DNA of 64,000 nucleotides. It comes from Vibrio sp. B1FLJ16 (GTDB lineage Bacteria > Pseudomonadota > Gammaproteobacteria > Enterobacterales > Vibrionaceae). This document shows, piece by piece, positions 44,914 through 53,613 of this stretch; positions within the stretch are counted from its first letter, which is position 1; every line of letters begins with the position of its first letter. The position numbers were made by a program, and so were the translations under genes. The stretch is from positions 248,001 through 312,000 of the forward strand of contig NZ_HG992750.1 of the NCBI RefSeq assembly GCF_905175385.1. Direction: 5' to 3'. The notes under the pieces were generated by a model. It had not been told where the DNA came from and made no database searches. It saw nothing but the letters and a program-made list of their open reading frames with translations.

Positions 44914-45046
44914 ATACAGGCTCTTCTATTTTATTTAACTAATGCAGTGTGCTTGGTGCTTGGCATACGCTTCTGAAGTGAAGCTAGCACAAGCTTTTGG
45001 GAACTATAGCAACTTTACCAGCCAATTTCGTTACGCCACTAATGAC

Positions 45047-45077
45047 AACGGCGGGATTCTCTAAGAATCTCGCCGTT
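45047..45077 (+). terminator. Terminator of copy E
   Basis: AACGGCGGGATTC pairs with GAATCTCGCCGTT, followed by TAT. Confidence 0.8.
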
Positions 45078-45162
45078 TATATTTGTGTAACTAATTTTTG
45101 CCTTCTTTAATTGTGAGAATATTTTTATTCTTAAAATTAGAAAGTTGTTTGTATTTGATTGG

Positions 45163-45630
45163 TTAGTGTTCTGAGCACAATTGCGAATCGAAGGTATTCT
45201 TGTCGATGGCAGGCATTTTGTCGATCTGCTGGAAACCCCAAATAACTACCGCTAAAAAAAGTAGAGGGAAGGCGAGATGGAACATTGCTGTTATTCGAGC
45301 AATGGCACCTGTCTTAACTCGTGTTGGTCTATAAACTTTCACGTTACTTGGCGGGAATCGACCCTCTTTGAGACTTGTAATACCTTTGGGTATCAGGGCA
45401 AACGCTGTAAATAGAAAGAGAAGTGCTGGCATAGCAATGAATATGATATGCCAAAGGTAATCGGCACCATTGAGGCCAAACAACTCATAGCAATGAGGGC
45501 GTTTACCAAAATCTTTCATCATTGGGTCTAGCCACTGTACTGAGAGAACGAAGCCAGGTAAAGCAAGCAGGATAGCCAGTAAGATCCGGATGGTCTTTTC
45601 TTTCTTTGTGTATCCTTGTGCGTATTCCAA
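45163..45630 (-). CDS. Membrane protein of unknown function
   Basis: The 155-residue protein has three hydrophobic segments (near residues 14-32, 58-80 and 113-133), two Cys residues (one in HCYELFG, one in LCSEH), and a positively charged loop KVYRPTRVKTG. I do not recognise a family. It converges on the last PEP-CTERM copy. The 338-bp gap upstream (45631-45968) contains no convincing gene or site. Confidence 0.55.
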   Translation of the reverse strand: MEYAQGYTKKEKTIRILLAILLALPGFVLSVQWLDPMMKDFGKRPHCYELFGLNGADYLWHIIFIAMPALLFLFTAFALIPKGITSLKEGRFPPSNVKVYRPTRVKTGAIARITAMFHLAFPLLFLAVVIWGFQQIDKMPAIDKNTFDSQLCSEH

Positions 45631-45968
45631 TCTCTGGTGTCCTTTGCTGTAAAGAGTTCCGACATTTTCTCAGAGCACTCTTTATGACATCTAGTCATTT
45701 TGGCCTTTAACAACGCTCATCATGCAATCTGCCTAGTGAAATAACAAAATTAAATCAGAGAGTTAACTCGCATATTAGTTTCGTAATTGGAAAGGTATAA
45801 CCTGGTTCTCGGGGAAAATCACACCCTGTACTACGCTTGTCTTTGGAAAGAATAGGTATGATAGGTAGGTGTCGTAGGAAGGATGTTTCGGTTGTATTGC
45901 TTGTTTGGCGTTTTCAGAGTCGTAACGCCACTATTACTGAAATTGGTGGCGTTAATATTGTCGAGCGA

Positions 45969-46451
45969 TTAAAAACCTCGGTTTTTCCAGAACTGCCCTT
46001 CGTCACGTGCGATAACTTTGAATGTTTTCTCAGCGATGGTTTTACCTTGCATCTCTAGTGTCATTCGCCATTCACCTAAGTTACTTTCCAGTCCGTTAAT
46101 TGGGCACAGTAGCTGAATAGTGTCACCAAGATAAAAGTGCCAATCATTGCTACGTACATACACTTCACCGTCAAAAGGCGCCAGTATTTTCCCTTTTTTG
46201 TTAACGATACCCGGGTGATGAATACAAAACTCTAAAAGCTGTCCTTTCGCTTTTTTAATGTTAACGGTAAATCCAAATTCAACCCCTTCATCGGCAGTAA
46301 CGACTTGAGTGAACTCTTTAATTCGAGGTAACTCTTTGGCTTTTGCATCCCAATGGGAATAAATTCCATAGGACGTCATTTCTATAACTGGAGTACGTTT
46401 GGCCACACTGGTTCTCGCTAATGAATTCTGCAGTGATTCTACCAAATACAT
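45969..46451 (-). CDS. DUF3859-like protein
   Basis: This is a protein of up to 160 residues without signal peptide or membrane segment. The core SYGIYSHWDAKAKELP...EGVEFGFTVNI and the C-terminal GEWRMTLEMQGKTIAEKTFKVI...GQFWKNRGF resemble the domain I recall as DUF3859, an immunoglobulin-like beta sandwich of unknown role. The start is uncertain: ATG 46451 is listed, but ATG 46379 (MTSYGIYSHWD) begins where the conserved core begins. Neither has a strong ribosome site. Confidence 0.6.
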   Translation of the reverse strand: MYLVESLQNSLARTSVAKRTPVIEMTSYGIYSHWDAKAKELPRIKEFTQVVTADEGVEFGFTVNIKKAKGQLLEFCIHHPGIVNKKGKILAPFDGEVYVRSNDWHFYLGDTIQLLCPINGLESNLGEWRMTLEMQGKTIAEKTFKVIARDEGQFWKNRGF

Positions 46452-46685
46452 TTCGGGCTTGAAACAGAACTCAGTTATGCCTGTTGCTTTGGTGAGAAAT
46501 TCCGATGTCGCGGTTTTAGTGACCTTGTGTGAAATTGGCGGGTGGTGGGCGAAATATCAATTACAACGCTAGTAGCGCTACTATCAAAATTTTATGCAAT
46601 CATAGTTTTCAGGGTGTTCCTACCCGATCCGCAGGGATTAGTATAGCGAGGCTTAATACTTAACTTGATGGAATAAGGTAAAACT

Positions 46686-47402
46686 ATGAATAAGTCTCTC
46701 GCAGCTATTGGGTTATCACTGGCAATGTTTGGTTCCGCGCATGCAGCAAACTGGGGATATGAAGGTAATCATGGTCCTGAGCATTGGGGCGAGTTTGCAT
46801 CTGAATGTGCGCTAGGTAAAAACCAAAGCCCGATTAATATCCAGTCAGCAACGCAAGCAGAGTTAGCTAAACTGCAATTGGACTATAAAGGCAAAGTGGT
46901 TGCACTGACGAACAATGGTCATACACTGCAAACCAGTTTAGAGGGTGAAAATAGTCTGTTGGTCGATGGCAAGCAATTCACTCTTAAGCAATTTCATTTC
47001 CACACGCCGTCAGAAAACCATGTAGATGGTAGGTCCTATCCTCTAGAGGCGCATTACGTTCATGCAGACAAACAAGGGAACCTAGCGGTTGTTGCGGTAT
47101 TCTTCGAACAAGGTGACGCAAACCCTGCACTTGCTAGCTTGCTGGAGAATGTCCCAGAGAAAGACAATAACGTGACTATCCGCGCGCCATTTGATGCGAG
47201 TGCACTAATACCTGCCGACAAAGATTACTACCGTTTCAATGGTTCATTAACCACACCGCCTTGTTCTGAAGGTGTTCGTTGGTTAGTGATCCAAGAGCCG
47301 CAAACTATCTCTGCGACTCAGATTGAAAAGTTTGAAAAAGCAATGGGCGAGAACAACCGTCCGGTTCAGCCATTGAATGCACGTATGATTTTGTCTAAGT
47401 AG
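46686..47402 (+). CDS. Periplasmic alpha-carbonic anhydrase
   Basis: Interconverts CO2 and bicarbonate using Zn2+. The 238-residue protein has signal peptide MNKSLAAIGLSLAMFGSAHA, then WGYEGNHGPEHWGEF and SPINI. The three zinc histidines are in FHFHTPSENHVDG and AHYVHAD, the proton-shuttle His lies in NNGHTLQ, and TTPPCSEGVRWLV is the family signature. Length is usual for bacterial alpha-CAs. Single gene with its own bidirectional terminator. Confidence 0.95.
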   Translation: MNKSLAAIGLSLAMFGSAHAANWGYEGNHGPEHWGEFASECALGKNQSPINIQSATQAELAKLQLDYKGKVVALTNNGHTLQTSLEGENSLLVDGKQFTLKQFHFHTPSENHVDGRSYPLEAHYVHADKQGNLAVVAVFFEQGDANPALASLLENVPEKDNNVTIRAPFDASALIPADKDYYRFNGSLTTPPCSEGVRWLVIQEPQTISATQIEKFEKAMGENNRPVQPLNARMILSK

Positions 47403-47445
47403 TGAAATTTTTTAAATAACAATGTCACTAACCAGAGTTTAAGTG

Positions 47446-47475
47446 AAATAGCCCACTGATAGTGGGCTATTTTTT
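47446..47475. terminator. Bidirectional terminator, carbonic anhydrase / mscS-like gene
   Basis: AAATAGCCCACT pairs with AGTGGGCTATTT, flanked by T and A runs. Confidence 0.85.
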
Positions 47476-47484
47476 ATGTAGCGT

Positions 47485-48588
47485 TTAATAATTGTCGTCG
47501 TTTTGATCTACAGAGTTGGCCATTTGAATTGGGTCCAACTTAAGGGTCTGAGTCGGGAAGGCGATGTCTGCATCGTGCTCTTTAATGATATTCACGACCT
47601 GCAGTAATACATCTTGTTTTACTTCGTGGTAACGTACCCAGTTCACTGTTTTAGTGAAGGTGTAGATAAAGAAGTTTAGCGAGGAATCCCCGAAGGAATC
47701 GAAGTTTACAATTAGGGTTTGGCGCGCATCGATATCTTTATGATTCTTCAGCATCTCTTTGATTGCATGAATAACTTCCGGTATTTTTTCTGCATCGTCA
47801 TAACGAAGACCGATTTTTTCATAGATTCGTCGGTTCAGCATTCTTGATGGATTTTCCACAACGATGTTACTGAATACCGAGTTAGGTACGTATAGTGGGC
47901 GCTTGTCAAAGGTACGGATAATGGTCATGCGCCAGCCGATACGTTCAACCGTACCTTCTATCTCGCGGTCAGGCGAGCGAATCCAGTCACCGACTTTAAA
48001 CGGGCGGTCGAAGTAAATCATCAAACCACCAAAAAAGTTAGACAATAAATCCTTAGCGGCTAAACCTACGATCAAACCGCCGACACCACCGAATGTCAGC
48101 AGACCTGACAGAGACAAGCCAAAGGCCTGCATGATGGTAAGGATACCTAACGTGATAAAGAACAAACGTGCGACTTTTGCGATGGCCTGTACAGTGGTTT
48201 CGTCACGATTGTTCTTCTTAAGAACGTAATCCTCGACATTGCTGATGAGTCTCATCAAGGTCCAGATGAGAACGCTGATGATCAAAATAAGCTTTAGTGT
48301 GCTCAGCCAGTCTATTTTATCGTTCAGTTCGCTCTCAAGGATGATGCCGAGAGAGACTGTCGCGGGCCAACACCAGATCAATGTACTCACTGGCGCTTTT
48401 AACGCTTCGAGTAACATATCATCCCAATGAAATTGTGTTTTTTCGACAAGAATAGCGAGACGGGAATGGATGATTCGCCAAGCGATCCAAGCGATTAAGC
48501 TCGCAAGTGTGATGAAAAGAACACTGCTGCTCCACTCCTCACTATGGGCGAGAATGTAGCTTTGTAAACTGATAAACCATTGTGTCAT
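47485..48588 (-). CDS. MscS-family mechanosensitive ion channel
   Basis: The 367-residue membrane protein has four to five transmembrane segments. The pore-lining helix and beta domain follow near residues 165-210: SGLLTFGGVGGLIVGLAAKDLLSNFFGGLMIYFDRPFKVGDWI, the MscS signature. The GTVERIGWRMTIIRTFDKRPLYVPN strand region and a cytoplasmic C-terminal domain come next. It resembles the medium-size YnaI/YbdG type that releases solutes at hypo-osmotic shock. Monocistronic. Confidence 0.92.
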   Translation of the reverse strand: MTQWFISLQSYILAHSEEWSSSVLFITLASLIAWIAWRIIHSRLAILVEKTQFHWDDMLLEALKAPVSTLIWCWPATVSLGIILESELNDKIDWLSTLKLILIISVLIWTLMRLISNVEDYVLKKNNRDETTVQAIAKVARLFFITLGILTIMQAFGLSLSGLLTFGGVGGLIVGLAAKDLLSNFFGGLMIYFDRPFKVGDWIRSPDREIEGTVERIGWRMTIIRTFDKRPLYVPNSVFSNIVVENPSRMLNRRIYEKIGLRYDDAEKIPEVIHAIKEMLKNHKDIDARQTLIVNFDSFGDSSLNFFIYTFTKTVNWVRYHEVKQDVLLQVVNIIKEHDADIAFPTQTLKLDPIQMANSVDQNDDNY

Positions 48589-48805
48589 AAGTAACTTTGT
48601 TTTTTATAAACTGTGAGGGGAAAGGTAGCAGAAATTAAACCTGTACCCCAGTTAAACCTTATTTAACTTGTGAGTTAGAGATTAGATTTGGATAACATTA
48701 CCTTGCGTACGTGGAACCGTTAATTATAAACTCTTTGACTTATTGCTAACACTAAGTGCAAGCAATTATGAGAGGGTATGGCCACTTAAATTAGCGGAGC
48801 CAGAT

Positions 48806-49153
48806 ATGGAATTTACAGAGCAGGATCGAAACGCGCTCTACGACACTTGGATGTCACAGAAAGCCAAAATGCACATTACTCAAATGGACATGGCAAAACG
48901 TCTCGGTTTGAACCTACATGAGTTTTCAGGATTATTACGCGGGAATTCGCACCTGACATTAGGTTTTGTTCAACAGCTGTGCGAACAACTGCATGTGCGT
49001 CCAAATCAAGTGATTCCGTCTTTAATGGAGCGAGATATGGCTGCTATCGGATCGGTGCTATTGCAAAATAGGGTAACGGTGGATGGCGATATCAGCAATG
49101 TGTTTATCGACGGTAATCAGGTTGTGATCGAATACGTTCACCAAGTTAGCTAA
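48806..49153 (+). CDS. Small XRE-like helix-turn-helix protein
   Basis: The 115-residue protein starts MEFTEQDRNALYDTWMSQKAKMHITQMDMAKRLGL. A Cro/CI-type HTH spans about residues 24-75 (TQMDMAKRLGLNLHEFSGLLRGNSHLTLGFVQQLCEQL), followed by a short beta C-terminus (VDGDISNVFIDGNQVVIEY). I chose ATG 48806 because GGAG lies eight bases upstream; an upstream extension of 21 codons lacks similarity. Targets unknown. It has its own terminator. Confidence 0.75.
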   Translation: MEFTEQDRNALYDTWMSQKAKMHITQMDMAKRLGLNLHEFSGLLRGNSHLTLGFVQQLCEQLHVRPNQVIPSLMERDMAAIGSVLLQNRVTVDGDISNVFIDGNQVVIEYVHQVS

Positions 49154-49225
49154 TCGCATACAGGCTGTATGGCGCAAATAGTGCCCGACCCGAGTGGTTG
49201 CTAATTCGCGTGGTATGAAGAGCAA

Positions 49226-49253
49226 TAAAAAACGAGCCCTGGAGCTCGTTTTT
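49226..49253. terminator. Bidirectional terminator between HTH gene and lldD
   Basis: AAAAACGAGC pairs with GCTCGTTTTT across a short loop. Confidence 0.85.
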
Positions 49254-49278
49254 GCTTTTCTGCATTGCTGCGGGGTGT

Positions 49279-50418
49279 CTATGGCATTTTCACTAGAGAG
49301 TCTTGTGAAAGATCTGCAATAGTTTTTGCCCCAGTCAATGTCATGGCAACGCGCATTTCTTTGTCGTATAGATCAAGCAAGTTCTCAACTCCAGCGCCAC
49401 CTTGTGCCGCCAAAGCATAGACGAATGAACGCCCCAGAAGCGTACAGTCAGCACCAAGTGCCAGCATACGAACCACATCTAAGCCTGTACGGATCCCTGA
49501 GTCAGCGAAGATCTTCAGATCGCCTTTTACTGCGTCTGCGATGCTTGGCAGTGCTTTAGCGGTAGAAAGAACACCGTCTAACTGGCGACCACCGTGGTTA
49601 GATACCACGATGCCATCGGCACCGAAACGTACCGCATCTTTTGCATCTTCTTCATCCAGAATACCTTTGATCACCATCGGGCCATCCCAGAAGTCGCGAA
49701 TCCATTCCAGATCTTTCCATGAGATTGAAGGGTCAAAGTTTGCACCTAGCCAGCCGATGTAATCTTCCAGCTTAGTCGGTTCACCACGGTAAGTAGAGAT
49801 ATTACCCAAATCGTGTGGCTTACCAAGCATGCCCACGTCCAGCGCCCAGCTAGGGTGACGCATAGACTGGAATACACGGCGCATCGCTGCGTTCGGGCCA
49901 CTCATACCTGAGTGCATGTCACGGTAACGTGCGCCCGGAACCGGCATGTCAACGGTAAACACCAGTGTTGTCACACCCGCTGCTTTTGCGCGCTCCAGAA
50001 CGTTTTTCATAAAGCCACGATCTTTCAGTACGTATAGCTGGAACCACATTGGACGGTCAATAGCAGGAGCTACTTCTTCAATTGGACAAACTGAAACGGT
50101 AGACATGGTGAATGGAATACCTTTCTTCTCTGCTGCCTTTGCCGCCTGAACTTCGCCGCGGCGCGCATACATGCCTGTTAAGCCAACAGGAGCAAGTGCA
50201 ATAGGCATTGCCAGTTTCTCACCAAAGATCTCTGTTTCAAGGCTCAAATCAGCCATGTCACGCAGGACGCGTTGACGCAGTGCTACATCGCCTAAATCGT
50301 CAGTGTTGCGCTTCAGGGTACGTTCATCGTAAGAGCCGCCATCAATATAGTGGAACAAAAATGGAGGTAGCTTAGCTTTAGCGGCTGCGCGGTAATCGGT
50401 TGAAGCAGATATAATCAT
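49279..50418 (-). CDS. lldD: FMN-dependent L-lactate dehydrogenase
   Basis: Oxidises L-lactate to pyruvate and passes electrons to quinone at the inner face of the membrane. The 379-residue protein matches the family length. It shows the N-terminal [28 protein letters not shown] for [16 protein letters not shown], the catalytic-His motif [11 protein letters not shown] near residue 275, and [19 protein letters not shown]. It lies 301 bp downstream of lldP on the same strand; a hairpin between them may separate or attenuate expression. Confidence 0.95.
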   Translation of the reverse strand: MIISASTDYRAAAKAKLPPFLFHYIDGGSYDERTLKRNTDDLGDVALRQRVLRDMADLSLETEIFGEKLAMPIALAPVGLTGMYARRGEVQAAKAAEKKGIPFTMSTVSVCPIEEVAPAIDRPMWFQLYVLKDRGFMKNVLERAKAAGVTTLVFTVDMPVPGARYRDMHSGMSGPNAAMRRVFQSMRHPSWALDVGMLGKPHDLGNISTYRGEPTKLEDYIGWLGANFDPSISWKDLEWIRDFWDGPMVIKGILDEEDAKDAVRFGADGIVVSNHGGRQLDGVLSTAKALPSIADAVKGDLKIFADSGIRTGLDVVRMLALGADCTLLGRSFVYALAAQGGAGVENLLDLYDKEMRVAMTLTGAKTIADLSQDSLVKMP

Positions 50419-50691
50419 AATTGTGTCCTAGCGTTTATTCTAAGCAAAGTTGTGGAGCGTTTTTCTCATCGCGACGGCGTCGCTGACGACATCAGAATAT
50501 TGAGAGTTACCAGTGAATTACGACGACCAGATAACGTCATTCAAGTAATCTATTTACATAACTGATTGAACAATCGTGGCGCAATTATTCAATCAGTTAG
50601 GCAAAATGATTGAAAGCGACACAGTTACAGGGGGCTTTGAAAGCTAAACTAACTTTCGGGGTGGTTCTGTTGATAACTGTGCCAAAACAGT

Positions 50692-50711
50692 GCAGGGCGG
50701 TGAGGCCCTGC
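50692..50711 (-). terminator. Hairpin after lldP
   Basis: GCAGGGC and GCCCTGC form a 7-bp stem 9 bp past the lldP stop. On the minus strand it is followed by ACTGTTTT, a weak U-run. The remainder of the 301-bp gap shows no gene. Confidence 0.55.
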
Positions 50712-50719
50712 GTCTTCAT

Positions 50720-52411
50720 TTATTTCATTAGTACATCTGTAGTCTGGAGTCCGTAAATCAGAGCGAGACCAATAATGCCTGTCATAACAAGGTAGTAGAA
50801 TGTCGGGATAACGGTTTTACGTAGAGTTGCACCCTCGCGCCCTAACAAACCGACCGTTGCTGAAGCAGCAACAACGTTATGGATCGCTATCATATTACCT
50901 GCTGCGGCACCAACAGCTTGCAGGGATACAACCACCACACTAGATATAGACAGCGTCTGGGCCACCTCAAACTGGAACTGGCTGAACATCATGTTCGATA
51001 CCGTGTTCGAACCGGCGATAAATGCGCCCAGCGCACCAATAGTTGCACTCAGTGCCGGGAACGCAGAGCCAACAAGGTCAGAGGCAAAGTTCGCGGTTGT
51101 AACGGGCATACTTGCAAGGTCAGCAGCGTTCACACCAGAGTTGATGAAGATACGTACCATTGGAATTGTGAATACCAGTACGAAGCCTGCACCAATCAGT
51201 GTTTTGCTTGACTCACCAAATGCTTCACGGAGTGGTTTAGCGCTGCCGCTTTGTAGCACGGCTGCAAGCAGAGCGACAAATACCAGGATGCCACCAGGCA
51301 GGTATAGCGGTTGAATAGCCGCGCTGACACCTGCTTCACCCAGAATGTTGCTGAATGAAACGCTGATGCTTTGCAGGAAGCCCTTAAACTCTGTGCTAAC
51401 ACGGCTAGCGACTAGAATCACGGCCAGCATTACGTATGGTACCCAGGCTTTCACAAGGCTCATTGGCTTACCGTAGTTCTCTTGCATGTTCATTTTAAGA
51501 GAGCCTAACCACTCTGCTGGCCATTTGTCCTCGCTTTCAAAATCCCATGTTGTTTTTGGTACCAGGAAGCCTTTCTTAGCGGCAGTTACGACAATTGCAA
51601 GACCAACCAGACCACCAATCAGAGACGGGAACTCAGCGCCCAGGAAAATACCTGTTAACGCGTAAGGAATCGTGAATGATATACCCGCAAACAATGCGAA
51701 TGGCAGAATATCCAGGCCTTCAGTCCAGCTTCGTTTCTTACCGAAGAATCGGGTTAGCATCACTGCCATCAATACAGGAATCAAGGTACCTACTACTGCG
51801 TGAATTACCGCGACGTGTGAAGTGATATCTTGCAGGTATGCTTCCCATGTCGATCCACCAGCTACCAGTGTCTCCGTAATGTTGTGTGAATCCAGACCTT
51901 TATTTACACCAACAATGATTGGTGTACCTACAGCACCGAATGATACGGGAGTAGACTGAATCATCATGCCCATTAGTACAGCTGCCATCGCCGGGAAGCC
52001 AATAGCGACTAATAATGGTGCTGCAATTGCTGCTGGTGTACCGAAGCCAGATGCACCTTCGATGAACGAACCAAAACACCATGCGATGATGATCGTTTGA
52101 ATACGGCGGTCAGCAGATATATCCGTAAATCCGTTACGGATAGTGGTGATCGCTCCGGTGTGTTTTAAAGTGTTGAGCAAGAAGATAGCGCCAAACACGA
52201 TCCAGAGAACAGATACAGTAATTCCTAGACCTTGGAATACTGACGCCAGCACACGAGTAGCTGACATATCCCAAAAGAAAAGGGCAATAGCGACGGTCAT
52301 ACCGAACGCGACAGGCATGGCTTTTTTTGCGGGCCAGTTGAGACCAACCAGTAAAATGGCGGCCATAACGATTGGCGAAAATGCCACAAGGGCAAGTAGG
52401 GTTTCACTCAT
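50720..52411 (-). CDS. lldP: L-lactate permease
   Basis: This is a 563-residue proton-coupled lactate importer with about 13-14 hydrophobic segments. Family features are WCFGSFIEGASGFGTPAAIAAPLLVAIGFPA near residue 110, AVLMGMMIQSTPVSFGAVGTPI, and the C-terminal AFIAGSNTVSNMMFSQFQ and GNMIAIHNVVAASATVGLLGREG. AAGGA lies upstream of ATG 52411. A LysR gene is divergent, 174 bp away, and lldD follows, giving a lactate uptake and oxidation unit. Confidence 0.95.
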   Translation of the reverse strand: MSETLLALVAFSPIVMAAILLVGLNWPAKKAMPVAFGMTVAIALFFWDMSATRVLASVFQGLGITVSVLWIVFGAIFLLNTLKHTGAITTIRNGFTDISADRRIQTIIIAWCFGSFIEGASGFGTPAAIAAPLLVAIGFPAMAAVLMGMMIQSTPVSFGAVGTPIIVGVNKGLDSHNITETLVAGGSTWEAYLQDITSHVAVIHAVVGTLIPVLMAVMLTRFFGKKRSWTEGLDILPFALFAGISFTIPYALTGIFLGAEFPSLIGGLVGLAIVVTAAKKGFLVPKTTWDFESEDKWPAEWLGSLKMNMQENYGKPMSLVKAWVPYVMLAVILVASRVSTEFKGFLQSISVSFSNILGEAGVSAAIQPLYLPGGILVFVALLAAVLQSGSAKPLREAFGESSKTLIGAGFVLVFTIPMVRIFINSGVNAADLASMPVTTANFASDLVGSAFPALSATIGALGAFIAGSNTVSNMMFSQFQFEVAQTLSISSVVVVSLQAVGAAAGNMIAIHNVVAASATVGLLGREGATLRKTVIPTFYYLVMTGIIGLALIYGLQTTDVLMK

Positions 52412-52585
52412 TTGTACATCCTTCGTTCGCTAACTTCTCGAACGGGGTATTCCGTTGTAGAGGCGACTTTTGTTGTAATGTTTTTGTTGTGATCGTTTTG
52501 TTAACTGGGCGTGAATTTACTCCTTTATTTTTTCTTGATATAGGGAAATAATGAAAATAATTAATTCCAAAAATGACATAATGAG

Positions 52586-53485
52586 ATGCGAGCAGACGAT
52601 TTAATCCTATTTTCTCAAGTAATCGAACTGGGTAGTTTTAGCAAGGTTGCAGAGGCAAATAACCTTACAAATTCGGTAGTTAGTAAAAGAATGGCGAGAT
52701 TGGAAGAAGAAATCGGCGCTCAGCTATTATATCGAACAACGCGTAAATTGACCCTGACAGAAGCAGGAAAGGTGTTACTGAACAGTGCTAAAAATGTGAA
52801 GCAAGCCACTCAGGAAGCTATGGATGCGGTTGCAGGCTTTGGAGAGAACATCACCGGCCATATCAAAATGTCTGTGCCATCCATATCTGGAGACTTGATT
52901 CTAGCTGATGCAGTCGCGGAGTTTTGTAACCTTCATCCGGGGTTAACTGTCGACATGTCACTGGATAATCGCTTTGTTGATCTCGTGGCTGACGGCTATG
53001 ATCTTGTCATTCGCACTGGTTACCTGGAAGACTCTAGTTTAATTGCGCGACACATTCTTGATTCTCAATGGGTCGTATGTGCCTCGCCTTCGTATATAGC
53101 AAAAAATGGTAAGCCAATCGAACCGATAGATTTAACGCGTCACAACTGCTTCCAATATGCCTACCAAACCACAGGCGCTTCGGACTGGGAGTTCAAGAGT
53201 GATGAAGGCAACTATATAGTCAGAGTATCAGGTAGTTTTTCAACCGATAACGCCACCGCGCTTCGTAAAGCCGCATTAGGCGGGCACGGTATCGCCTATG
53301 TGCCTCGCTGCCTGGTCTATCATGATATTCGCAATGGTCAGCTGGTTGATATTCTCCCTGAGTTAGTTGGCAAAAAGCTGGGCATCTACGCGGTATATCC
53401 GTTTACCCGGCAGCCCCCAAACAAAGTGAAGCTGTTGATCGAGCACATCCGAGATCGCTACCTGACCATTTCTCATTACTTCTAG
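52586..53485 (+). CDS. LysR-family regulator divergent from lldP
   Basis: The 299-residue protein begins MRADDLILFSQVIELGSFSKVAEANNLTNSVVSKRMARLE (HTH about residues 18-40), in the CrgA/AaeR-like subgroup with a C-terminal effector domain (HIKMSVPSISGDLILADAVAEF). The ribosome site is weak. Divergent orientation makes it the likely regulator of lldPD, replacing the GntR-type LldR of enterics; this is inferred from position. Confidence 0.88.
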   Translation: MRADDLILFSQVIELGSFSKVAEANNLTNSVVSKRMARLEEEIGAQLLYRTTRKLTLTEAGKVLLNSAKNVKQATQEAMDAVAGFGENITGHIKMSVPSISGDLILADAVAEFCNLHPGLTVDMSLDNRFVDLVADGYDLVIRTGYLEDSSLIARHILDSQWVVCASPSYIAKNGKPIEPIDLTRHNCFQYAYQTTGASDWEFKSDEGNYIVRVSGSFSTDNATALRKAALGGHGIAYVPRCLVYHDIRNGQLVDILPELVGKKLGIYAVYPFTRQPPNKVKLLIEHIRDRYLTISHYF

Positions 53486-53613
53486 GTGCCTCATGGATTT
53501 TATAAATGTTTCATTCTGCTGGTTGAAATCAGGTCTCGCTGCCCTAAGGTATGTGTTGAGAATTACTCTCAATTACAATCAAGATAATAGATAAACGGAG
53601 CAACACGGACGTT

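Noticed and set aside
38805..45077. PEP-CTERM cassettes as integron gene cassettes
   Set aside because: Each has its own promoter and terminator, no attC-type (VCR) site separates them, and no integrase is seen. The GTTAGC in the 3' UTR is only a weak core-site resemblance.
45837..46058. Small plus-strand frame (73 codons) overlapping the DUF3859-like gene
   Set aside because: It overlaps the 3' end of a better supported gene and shows no family pattern.
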